A DNA stretch of 64,000 nucleotides from Brevibacterium sp. UCMA 11754 (lineage in GTDB: Bacteria; Actinomycetota; Actinomycetes; Actinomycetales; Brevibacteriaceae): NCBI RefSeq assembly GCF_021532275.1, contig NZ_JACBOT010000021.1, positions 372,001 through 436,000 of the forward strand. Reading direction: 5' to 3'. Numbering within the stretch: the stretch's first letter is position 1; every line of letters starts with the position of its first letter. Below the pieces are notes generated by a model. The model was not told the DNA's origin. It did not search any database and saw only the letters and a program-made list of their open reading frames with translations. Made by a program: the position numbers and the translations under genes. Positions 34,612 through 41,741 of the stretch are shown here, one piece after another.

Positions 34612-35319
34612 ATGGACACACCTCAGGAGGGCTCGGCCCGGGAGACCGGCCGGGCCCTTTCTGTGACCCCTCCGCTGGTCACCAGTGTGATCATGATCCT
34701 CACGGGCGTGGTCTTCCTGTCCCAACTGCTGCCCAGTCTGGATCTGACCCATCGGCTGAGCTTCGTACCCGCGCTCGTGCTCGAACAGCCGTGGCGGGTT
34801 CTCACGGTGGCCCTGGTGCACGAACAGCCCTCACCGTTCCATCTCCTGGCCAATATGATCGGCCTGTTCTTCTTCGGATCATTCGTCGAGCGGGCTCTTG
34901 GCCGCTGGCGATTCCTCGTCCTCTATCTGCTGGGAGCGATCGGTGGATCAGTCATGGTCCTCGTTCTCGCGAAGCCGTTCTCTGTGGATTGGGTGACGAA
35001 CAACATCGGAGCCTCCGGTGCGGTCTTTGCGATCGTCGGCGTGCTGTTGGTGCCGACCCGGAAGCTCGACCGCAACATCACGGGGGTCGTGCTGTTCGTT
35101 GCCCTCAACTTCGGATACGGATTCCTCGTAGCAGGAGTGTCCTGGCAGGCCCACCTCGGCGGACTCATCGCCGGTTTCGTGCTCGGCTGCGGTGCTCTGC
35201 TGGTGCCGAAGAAGCAGTCGAGACTGATGTTCGCACTCGCGGCCCTCGGGCTGCTTCTCCTGATGCTCGCCGCCAGCGCTTGGCAGATCAACGACGTCTG
35301 GCAGATCGCGGCCATGTGA
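34612..35319 (+). CDS. Rhomboid-family intramembrane serine protease
   Basis: A 235-residue, six-helix membrane protein. HLLANMIGLFFFGSFVERAL lies in helix 2, NNIGASGAVFAIVG carries the catalytic Ser in GASG, and WQAHLGGLIAGFVLG the catalytic His. It cuts single-pass membrane proteins inside the bilayer. ATG 34612 is chosen over GTG 34609. Directly upstream a 15-bp unit (CTGAGACTCACTGAA) is repeated twice in tandem (about 34566-34595). Confidence 0.9.
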   Translation: MDTPQEGSARETGRALSVTPPLVTSVIMILTGVVFLSQLLPSLDLTHRLSFVPALVLEQPWRVLTVALVHEQPSPFHLLANMIGLFFFGSFVERALGRWRFLVLYLLGAIGGSVMVLVLAKPFSVDWVTNNIGASGAVFAIVGVLLVPTRKLDRNITGVVLFVALNFGYGFLVAGVSWQAHLGGLIAGFVLGCGALLVPKKQSRLMFALAALGLLLLMLAASAWQINDVWQIAAM

Positions 35320-35415
35320 AGAGCACCGCTGACCACCCACACAGGTGCGCGCAATGACTCTCAGGCTTATATCAGACTTCCGTGAATAATTGGCGTCTTC
35401 GCGGACTGAATCTAG

Positions 35416-35541
35416 TTGTCCACAACCTTTATCCACATGGTGGATAACTTACATGCGTGTATTTCGCCAGGTCACAAGCCCAAAATAAGTTATGCACAAG
35501 CGACATTCCCGGCTTGGGTATAACTTCGTCCCTGTGGACAA
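35416..35541. promoter_or_regulatory. Cluster of five DnaA-box-like 9-mers
   Basis: On the plus strand are TTGTCCACA (35416-35424), TTATCCACA (35429-35437, perfect consensus) and TTATGCACA (35490-35498, perfect TTATNCACA). On the minus strand are TTATCCACC (35439-35447, one mismatch) and TTGTCCACA (35533-35541). Five sites in 126 bp, two of them perfect, are not expected by chance in GC-rich DNA. It is not the usual dnaA-dnaN origin position, as gyrA lies about 34 kb away. Confidence 0.7.
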
Positions 35542-35641
35542 GAGCCAGTCGAGGCAGTTGAAACGTCAATAGCGAGCCAGCACTCCACCCGCAGGTGACC
35601 GCCGTGGGGGCATGGGCTGAGGACGGGAACGCCAACGAAAA

Positions 35642-35697
35642 ACGGGGGCCGCGTCGACTTGCGGGTGCGTACACCCGGTTGTCGACGCAACCCCCGT
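35642..35697. terminator. Terminator after crgA
   Basis: ACGGGGG and GCGTCGAC pair with GTCGACGC and CCCCCGT around a 22-nt loop, 39 bp past the crgA stop on the minus strand. Confidence 0.7.
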
Positions 35698-35735
35698 CCC
35701 GCCATTCGGAGCAAGCGTGGTGCGGTGCCTGGCGA

Positions 35736-36614
35736 CTACCTCCAGCGCGTGGACATGATCAGCCCCGCGACGAAGAAGGCGAAGCCGATGAGGATGTTCC
35801 AGTTCTGCCAAGCCTCGACCGGGAACGCTCCCTGCGAGACATAGAAGGTCACGAGCCAGATCAGGCCGATGAGCAGGAGGCCGATGAGCACCGGCAGGAA
35901 CCAGCGAGGATTCGGCTTGATCGTCTGCTGACCGGACTGCGAGGTGTAAGAGGCGGTCTTGCGACCCTGGGGGCGTTTGGCCGGATTGCCCGAACGCGAG
36001 GTGCGCTTGGTCGATGACCCCTTGGCACCAGCCCCCTTAGCCGATGAGCCCTTAGCGGAGGCACCCTTGGTGGTCTCGCTCTTCTCGGCAGACTTGCTGT
36101 CCTTGTCGACCTTGGCTGCCTTGTCGACCTTCTCGTACTTCTCAGTCTTCTTGGCGTCGGCGGTGGACTCGTCGGCTGTGTCGGCTGCATCAGCCTTATC
36201 AGCGGCGGCAGCTTTCTTGGCTCCGGAGCCCTTCGATGTGGACTTCTTGCCGGTGGCGGCTGCCGTGGACTTCTTGGCCGTCTCGTCATCTGCAGTGTTG
36301 TCGTCATCTGCGGCGTTGTCGTCGCCGACAGTGGAGGCGTCGGCGTCACCGTCGGCAGCCTCGGCGTCGGCAGCTTCAGCGTCGCCGTCGATGTCATCAT
36401 CGTCGGCCACCACGTCGGATTTATCGGAGGACTCATCCAGGTTGAGGAGGTCGCCCTCGAGGCTCTCGTCCCCCAGGTCCTCCGTCTGCTCGACCTGCGA
36501 GTCCTCTACTGCCTCGACATCGTCGTTCGGCTGGGTCTTGGTTTCGACATTGGCCTTCGACGAGTTGCGAGAAGTGCGCTGGGGGCGCTGGGTCCGTCCG
36601 TTGGACTTGGCCAC
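35736..36614 (-). CDS. crgA: Cell division protein CrgA with long acidic N-terminal extension
   Basis: 292 residues. The last 85 are a standard CrgA: IKPNPRWFLPVLIGLLLIGL then a second helix and the end GFAFFVAGLIMSTRWR. CrgA is a two-helix divisome protein that recruits FtsI/FtsQ partners and delays septation. Usual length is 84-95 residues; here about 200 residues precede it, first Asp/Glu/Ala-rich (about 25-110), then Lys/Ala/Ser-rich and basic (110-215). The charge switch is striking. The position beside sortase, trpG and pknAB is conserved in Actinobacteria. Confidence 0.92.
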   Translation of the reverse strand: MAKSNGRTQRPQRTSRNSSKANVETKTQPNDDVEAVEDSQVEQTEDLGDESLEGDLLNLDESSDKSDVVADDDDIDGDAEAADAEAADGDADASTVGDDNAADDDNTADDETAKKSTAAATGKKSTSKGSGAKKAAAADKADAADTADESTADAKKTEKYEKVDKAAKVDKDSKSAEKSETTKGASAKGSSAKGAGAKGSSTKRTSRSGNPAKRPQGRKTASYTSQSGQQTIKPNPRWFLPVLIGLLLIGLIWLVTFYVSQGAFPVEAWQNWNILIGFAFFVAGLIMSTRWR

Positions 36615-36832
36615 GAGTACTCCTTATACGGCCGACCATTGCTGAGGTCACCGATTGATGAATAGGGACAATCGGACATCAGTCTACTCGTGACATCCGG
36701 CAGTTTTAAAAACTCCAACTACCCTGAGAACGACCTGTTTGTGCAGTTTCATGCGATAAAGTGCAATACGGTGTCCCCGCTTGTCCTCTGGGCGAGCCTC
36801 GGATTCGAAACAATAGGCACGGTGCAGCAGTG

Positions 36833-38098
36833 GTGAATGGTCCCTTCTCGGGTAACGAATCAGACGCAGACGCGTCATCGCGACCCACTATTCGTCCTGC
36901 TCAGAGGCAGAACTCCTCGCATCACCCGGCCAATGAACGACACCAGTCACAGGGCGGATACAGCGGTTACGAAGCGAACCCGTCCACAGAGCCCATGACC
37001 CCCGCACCCGACCTCGGCGGGGCTCCGAATTCGGGCGCAGGATCGAACCCAGGATCCGGCTCGCTTTCAGCGACCGATCAACCACTTCCCAGCCGCCGTG
37101 AACTCCGACGTCGCGAGGCTGAAGCTGCGGCCGCCAACGGGGGTCCGACCGCCGTCTACTCCGATGCGCCACTCGGTTACTCGGACTCGACTCAGGTAAT
37201 GCCCGCGGTCAGCAGCGGAACGGACCCCAACCTCGGCGCCCATGCGGGTGCAGGCGCGGGCGCTGCGAACAACAGCGCACAGAACTACAGCGCACAGAAC
37301 GACGGCGGACACAACGACGGAGGTCGCCGCACCAATCGTCGGAGGCAGAAGCCGGAGCGTGAGCCGCTGGGCCCAGTTCGCGGCACCATCCGCACCTTCG
37401 GCGAACTCTGCATCACCGCCGGAATGGTTCTCATCCTGTTCGTGGTCTGGCAGCTGTGGTGGACCGATATCGAAGCCAACCGCGACAACGAGGTGCTGGC
37501 CGACCAGCTCACCGATGACTGGCAGAACCAGGACCCCAACGAGCTTCCGGAGGATCCGGACGAACCTGTCGTGGCGGATCCGGTGGGGAAGAACGAAGCG
37601 TTCGGCATTTTCTACATTCCGCGCTTCGGCGACGACTACTACCGCACGGTCGCCGAGGGTGTCGATCTCGAACCCGTCCTCAACCGGATGGGCGTGGGTC
37701 GGTACCCGAACTCCGCGATGCCGGGCGAAGTCGGCAACTTCTCGATCGCCGGCCACCGCGTCACCTACGGCAAACCGCTCAACCAGATCGCGAAGCTGCG
37801 TCCCGGCGATGAGATCATCGTCCAGACCAAGGACGGTTTCTACACCTATACGTTCCGCAACTTCGACATCATCCTCCCCGATGCAGTCGAGGTGCTCGCA
37901 CCGGTCCCCAACGAACCGAAATTCAAGGGCAAGGACCGGATCCTCACGATGACAGCCTGCAACCCGATGTTCTCGGCCCGAGAGCGCTACGTCGCCTACG
38001 CCGAGCTCACCGACTGGACTCCGGCCGGCGACGGTGCACCGGAGAACATCAAGGACTCGAAAGCCTACGACAAGGTCAGCAAGAACGGTGGTGCCTGA
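36833..38098 (+). CDS. srtE: Class E sortase
   Basis: About 421 residues. The N-terminal 200 are disordered (Ser/Gly/Asn/Pro-rich, with a basic RRTNRRRQKPERE stretch). One transmembrane helix (ELCITAGMVLILFVVWQLWW) follows, then the sortase barrel with catalytic His in FSIAGHRVTYG, Cys in LTMTACNPMFSARERYV and Arg in the same block. Class E sortases attach surface proteins with an LAXTG signal to the wall or join pilins. The start is uncertain: the frame is open from GTG 36761, and I chose GTG 36833. It forms an operon with the next two genes (2-nt gap, then 4-bp overlap). Confidence 0.88.
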   Translation: MNGPFSGNESDADASSRPTIRPAQRQNSSHHPANERHQSQGGYSGYEANPSTEPMTPAPDLGGAPNSGAGSNPGSGSLSATDQPLPSRRELRRREAEAAAANGGPTAVYSDAPLGYSDSTQVMPAVSSGTDPNLGAHAGAGAGAANNSAQNYSAQNDGGHNDGGRRTNRRRQKPEREPLGPVRGTIRTFGELCITAGMVLILFVVWQLWWTDIEANRDNEVLADQLTDDWQNQDPNELPEDPDEPVVADPVGKNEAFGIFYIPRFGDDYYRTVAEGVDLEPVLNRMGVGRYPNSAMPGEVGNFSIAGHRVTYGKPLNQIAKLRPGDEIIVQTKDGFYTYTFRNFDIILPDAVEVLAPVPNEPKFKGKDRILTMTACNPMFSARERYVAYAELTDWTPAGDGAPENIKDSKAYDKVSKNGGA

Positions 38099-38100
38099 GA

Positions 38101-38274
38101 ATGTACGGTCTGATCTGGCGACTGCTTCCGGGCAACTGGTTCATCAAACTCATCTTCGCCCTCATCCTCATCGCGGCCGTGGTGCTGCTGCTCATGCAGT
38201 ACGTCTTCCCGGTCGTCGCCCCCTACATGCCCTTCAACAACGCAACTGTGACTGATGGAAGCGGTGGCCAATGA
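38101..38274 (+). CDS. 57-residue single-pass membrane peptide
   Basis: ATG 38101 starts 2 nt after the sortase stop, and the TGA overlaps the trpG ATG by 4 bp (ATGA). The product begins MYGLIWRLLPGNWFIKLIFA, has one helix of about 22 residues ending in LLLMQYVFPVVAPY, and then a short polar tail. Tight coupling on both sides makes it a real gene. Similar small proteins are found at this place in other Actinobacteria; function is unknown. Confidence 0.85.
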   Translation: MYGLIWRLLPGNWFIKLIFALILIAAVVLLLMQYVFPVVAPYMPFNNATVTDGSGGQ

Positions 38275-38945
38275 CAAAGATCCTCGTCGTCGACAACTAT
38301 GACAGCTTCGTCTACACGCTCGTGTCCTACGTCCGTGAGCTCGGAGCCGAGACTCACGTCATCCGCAATGACGATCTGAGCGCCGAGGCTGTCGTGACCC
38401 TGGCATCGGAGTACGACGGTGTCCTGTTGTCACCGGGTCCGGGAGTGCCGGCCGAATCGGGAGTGTGCCCGGACCTCATCGCCTGGGCGGAGACGTCTGG
38501 CACCCCGGTGTTCGGAGTCTGCCTGGGCCATCAGGCGCTGGGAGAGGTCTTCGGCGCCACAGTGACCCACTCGCCGGTGCTCATGCACGGAAAGACCTCG
38601 GTCATCACCCACGACAGTCAGGGCATCTTCTTCGGCTGCAAGAACCCGCTGACCGTGACCCGCTATCACTCGCTGGCGATCGTTGATGAGACCATCGATC
38701 TCGAGAAGTTCCTGGTCACCGCCCGCACCGATGATGGGGTCGTGATGGCCATCGAACACCGTGAGCAGCCATTGTTCGGTGTTCAGTTCCACCCGGAATC
38801 CGTGCTCACGGAATGCGGCTACCTGATGCTGGGCAACTGGCTCGAGGTCTGTGGCATCGACGGTGCCGCCGCTCGGGCTGCCGCGATGTCTCCGATGGCC
38901 TCGGCGATCGCGGCGAAGCCCGTCCCGGCCGCCACTCCGGCCTAA
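38271..38945 (+). CDS. pabA: Aminodeoxychorismate/anthranilate synthase glutaminase subunit
   Basis: A 224-residue class I glutamine amidotransferase. VDNYDSFVYTLVSYVRELGA is at the start, GVCLGHQALGEVFGA carries the catalytic Cys, and FGVQFHPESVLTECGY the His-Glu pair. It supplies ammonia for p-aminobenzoate (folate) or anthranilate (tryptophan) synthesis; the family near pknB is often dual-use (trpG/pabA). The last 20 residues are Ala/Pro-rich. After the TAA the same frame continues with Ala-rich 6-residue repeats, see the repeat entry. Confidence 0.93.
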   Translation: MTKILVVDNYDSFVYTLVSYVRELGAETHVIRNDDLSAEAVVTLASEYDGVLLSPGPGVPAESGVCPDLIAWAETSGTPVFGVCLGHQALGEVFGATVTHSPVLMHGKTSVITHDSQGIFFGCKNPLTVTRYHSLAIVDETIDLEKFLVTARTDDGVVMAIEHREQPLFGVQFHPESVLTECGYLMLGNWLEVCGIDGAAARAAAMSPMASAIAAKPVPAATPA

Positions 38946-38960
38946 GCGGCCGCCACTCCG

Positions 38961-39029
38961 GCTCAGACGGCTGCTTCGGCTCAGACGGCTGCTTCGGCTC
39001 AGACGGCTGCTTCGGCTCAGACGGCTGCT
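38961..39029 (+). repeat. 18-bp tandem repeats just after pabA, in frame with it
   Basis: Three perfect copies of GCTCAGACGGCTGCTTCG and a partial fourth start 16 bp after the pabA stop. Read in the pabA frame they give AQTAAS repeats, continuing the Ala-rich C-terminus beyond the TAA codon. Confidence 0.9.
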
Positions 39030-39124
39030 GAGGCGGCTGTTTCGACTAAGCAATCGCGCTCAGACTCTTCCTGTGGCCCTACTCGGCATATTAGGATCGT
39101 GAGACACACCGAGAGGACCCACTG

Positions 39125-39637
39125 ATGTCAGAGTCGAGTATCAACCGGAGCGAACCATTCCCCGAACTCACCGTGTTCGAGGCGACGTCGGTCCCCACCG
39201 CCGTCGTAGAGGTCAGGAATGTCGCCATGGAGGACCTTCCAACCCACTTCGACGCCGCCTTCTCCGGGCTGTTCCCTGCCCTGGCCGAGGCTGAGCAGGA
39301 AATCGCTGGTCCCGCATTCGCGCTGTACACGCGCCAACCCAGCGACACCGTCGACCTGGAGATCGGCCTTCCGCTCACCTCGGGGCTGAAGCAGGCCCTG
39401 CCTCTGGGCGAAGACCTTATCGCGATCCCGTCCCAGCTGCCCGGCGGGTCGATCGCCGCACTGACCCATACCGGTGGATATGACGGATTGGGCGAGGCCT
39501 GGGCGGGGTTGATGAAGGCGGTCGTCGACGCCGGACACCACCCGGACCTGCCGTTCTTCGAGGTCTACGTGACAGAGCCGAACCCCGATATGGACCCGGC
39601 GGATCTGCGCACCGACCTCTTCCTCACTCTGTCCTGA
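39125..39637 (+). CDS. GyrI-like (AraC effector-binding fold) small-molecule binding protein
   Basis: 170 residues with the SOUL/GyrI-like fold. FEATSVPTAVVEVRNVAMED starts the first half, AGPAFALYTRQPSDTVDLEI gives the ligand-facing strand pattern typical of the effector-binding domain, and GGSIAALTHTGGYDGLGEAW the middle helix. It ends with FFEVYVTEPNPDMDPADLRT, the usual end of the fold, which matches the family C-terminus. It has no DNA-binding domain. Such proteins bind or hydrolyse small hydrophobic cations; the role here is unknown. Confidence 0.83.
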   Translation: MSESSINRSEPFPELTVFEATSVPTAVVEVRNVAMEDLPTHFDAAFSGLFPALAEAEQEIAGPAFALYTRQPSDTVDLEIGLPLTSGLKQALPLGEDLIAIPSQLPGGSIAALTHTGGYDGLGEAWAGLMKAVVDAGHHPDLPFFEVYVTEPNPDMDPADLRTDLFLTLS

Positions 39638-39646
39638 CAAGACGAA

Positions 39647-39684
39647 CTGGGGCCGCCACCGAGACTTCTCGATGGCGGCCCCAG
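39647..39684. terminator. Bidirectional terminator between GyrI-like gene and pknB
   Basis: CTGGGGCCGCCA pairs perfectly with TGGCGGCCCCAG, with a CGAG/CTCG inner stem. It serves both converging transcripts. Confidence 0.82.
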
Positions 39685-39732
39685 CCGTTTCAGACCTTCG
39701 GCGTGTCAGACCTGCGGTCTGGTCGGACTCAC

Positions 39733-41658
39733 TCAGCGGTTGCCGTCGGCACCTGTGTCGGAGAAGCCGTCGAACCAGTTGCCTCCGCCTCCGCCGATGG
39801 CCTCGGCGTCCGAGTCACTGTCCTTGTCTTTCTCGGCACCGGTGTCATCGCCGCTGTCGTCACTGCCGCCGTCGTCAGACGGCGAGGTGGGGACCCCGCC
39901 GGGTATGGATGGAATGCTCGGCGACGATGGCTCCTCCGGCGGCTTCTTGGCCACCTTGACCGTGATCTCCGTGCCCTGCTTGACCTCGCTGCCGCCAGCC
40001 GATGACTGTTCGAAGACCTTCTTCGCCGGTTCGTCTGCGGTCTCGACCTCTTCGGTCTTGCACCCCAGCTGATAGTCGTCGCCTTCGAGAATCTCGCACG
40101 CTTCCTTCGCGGACTTGCCCGTCACATCGGGGACCTCGACCATTCCCGAGGACACGACGAGGTCGACGTTCGAGTCCACATCTACCTCGGAGCCGTTGCC
40201 GGGCTTCGTCTCGATGACGACACCCTTCTCCACGTCCGGAGAGTTCTGGGAGATGTGCGTGCCTGCCTGGAGCTTGGCGTCGTTGAGGATCTTGCGGGCA
40301 CTTTCCTCAGATTTACCGGAGACATCGGGGACTTTGACGCTTTCGGGGCCGGAGGAGATGACCAGTTTCACGACGCTGTCCTTGTTCACCCGCTGACCGC
40401 CGGCGGGATCGGTCTTGATGGCCTTGCCTTCGTCGACGTCCTCGCTGTAGGACTCGTCCCGGTCGACTCTCAGGCCCTGTTGGATGAGGGCGGACTCGGC
40501 CTCATCGGCGTTCAAGTTGGCCACGTCTGTGACCTCGACCTGGACGATCGGCTCGGGCTTGTTGATCTCATAGACCCACAGCGCCACCGCGGCCAGAGCC
40601 AACAGCACGAAGATGCTGCCGATCCAGATCCAGGCGCGGGACCGCCTCGGCGGTGGTGGTTGTTCGTCCTGCTTGGACATAATCGTCGACACGGCACCCG
40701 TCTCGGGCTCCACCTCGGCGTCTTGAGCATACTGCGGGGGACCCATCATGGCCCCAGCCATCGGGAACGCCTGGGTGCGATCCATGTCGTCGTCGAAGCT
40801 CAGGGGACGACCGTCACGGGCCGCGAGGACATCCTCACGGAAGATGTAGGCGTCCTGGTAACGCTCGTCACGATCCTTCAGCAGCGCATGCATGAGGAGG
40901 CGGTCGACCTCAGGGGGAACATTCGGATTGTAGAAGCTCGGCGGCTTCGGCGTCTCTCCCACGTGCTGGTAGGCGACTGCCAGCTGCGAATCTCCGACGA
41001 ACGGGGGGCGGCCGACGAGGAGTTCATAGAGTAGGCAGGCCGTCGAATACAGGTCGGAACGGGCGTCGACGACCTCACCGCGGGCCTGCTCGGGGGACAG
41101 GTACTGGGCGGTGCCCACGACCGACTGGGACTGGGTCAGCCCGCTGTTGTCCTTGAGAGCGCGGGCGATGCCGAAGTCCATGACCTTGATGTCACCCTCG
41201 GGGGTGAGCATGACGTTGGCTGGCTTGATATCGCGGTGGACGATTCCGTTGCGGTGGGAGTACTCGAGTGGGGCGAGTACACCGGCGACGACGTTGAGCG
41301 CCTCGTCGATGGTCAGGGTGCCGTGTTCGTTGAGGACTTCGCGCAGGGTCTGGCCTTCGACATACTCCATGACGATGAAGGGCACGGAGACGCTGGAGCC
41401 TCCGGTCTCCACGAAGTCCTCTTCGCCCGAGTCGTAGACAGCGACGATGCCCGGATGGTTCAGCCCTGCCGCGGACTGAGCCTCACGCTTGAGACGCGTG
41501 TGGAACGAGGGATCGCGAGCGAGATCGGACCGCAGAAGTTTGATCGCGACGCGCCGGCCGAGCCGGTTGTCGACGCCCTCGTGCACTTCTGCCATGCCCC
41601 CACGGCCGAGGAGCGCACGAACCTCGTACCGCCCCGACAGCACCTTGGGTTCATTCAT
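39733..41658 (-). CDS. pknB: Serine/threonine protein kinase PknB with PASTA domains
   Basis: 641 residues. The kinase domain spans about 10-275, with GRGGMAEV (P-loop), Lys40, HRDIKPANVM with Asp143, and DFGIA. A cytosolic juxtamembrane segment, one transmembrane helix (WIWIGSIFVLLALAAVALWV, about 345-365) and three extracellular PASTA domains follow, two of them starting PDV(S/T)GKS. A Ser/Asp-rich tail ends it. PASTA domains bind muropeptides, and PknB controls wall synthesis and division. Mycobacterial PknB has four PASTA repeats; I count three. It is the last gene of the seven-gene operon, 83 bp after pknA. Confidence 0.95.
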   Translation of the reverse strand: MNEPKVLSGRYEVRALLGRGGMAEVHEGVDNRLGRRVAIKLLRSDLARDPSFHTRLKREAQSAAGLNHPGIVAVYDSGEEDFVETGGSSVSVPFIVMEYVEGQTLREVLNEHGTLTIDEALNVVAGVLAPLEYSHRNGIVHRDIKPANVMLTPEGDIKVMDFGIARALKDNSGLTQSQSVVGTAQYLSPEQARGEVVDARSDLYSTACLLYELLVGRPPFVGDSQLAVAYQHVGETPKPPSFYNPNVPPEVDRLLMHALLKDRDERYQDAYIFREDVLAARDGRPLSFDDDMDRTQAFPMAGAMMGPPQYAQDAEVEPETGAVSTIMSKQDEQPPPPRRSRAWIWIGSIFVLLALAAVALWVYEINKPEPIVQVEVTDVANLNADEAESALIQQGLRVDRDESYSEDVDEGKAIKTDPAGGQRVNKDSVVKLVISSGPESVKVPDVSGKSEESARKILNDAKLQAGTHISQNSPDVEKGVVIETKPGNGSEVDVDSNVDLVVSSGMVEVPDVTGKSAKEACEILEGDDYQLGCKTEEVETADEPAKKVFEQSSAGGSEVKQGTEITVKVAKKPPEEPSSPSIPSIPGGVPTSPSDDGGSDDSGDDTGAEKDKDSDSDAEAIGGGGGNWFDGFSDTGADGNR

Positions 41659-41741
41659 TCTGGTCCTCCGCTTGGTTCACCCACGTCGTGGGAAAGTACT
41701 CCGCATGTCAAGTAGATTACTCGTCTTCTCAGCGCATGGTG

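Larger units (their letters stand above)
35320..35735. other. 416-bp non-coding stretch with DnaA-box cluster
   Basis: No gene seen. It is more AT-rich than its surroundings near 35370-35530, and contains five DnaA-box-like 9-mers (listed separately) and a terminator next to crgA. It separates the convergent rhomboid and crgA genes. Confidence 0.7.

Noticed and set aside
34250..36000. Chromosomal origin (oriC) proper at the DnaA-box cluster
   Set aside because: dnaA and dnaN are not beside it, and the gyrA side of the window points to an origin to the left. I keep the cluster only as a DnaA-binding candidate.
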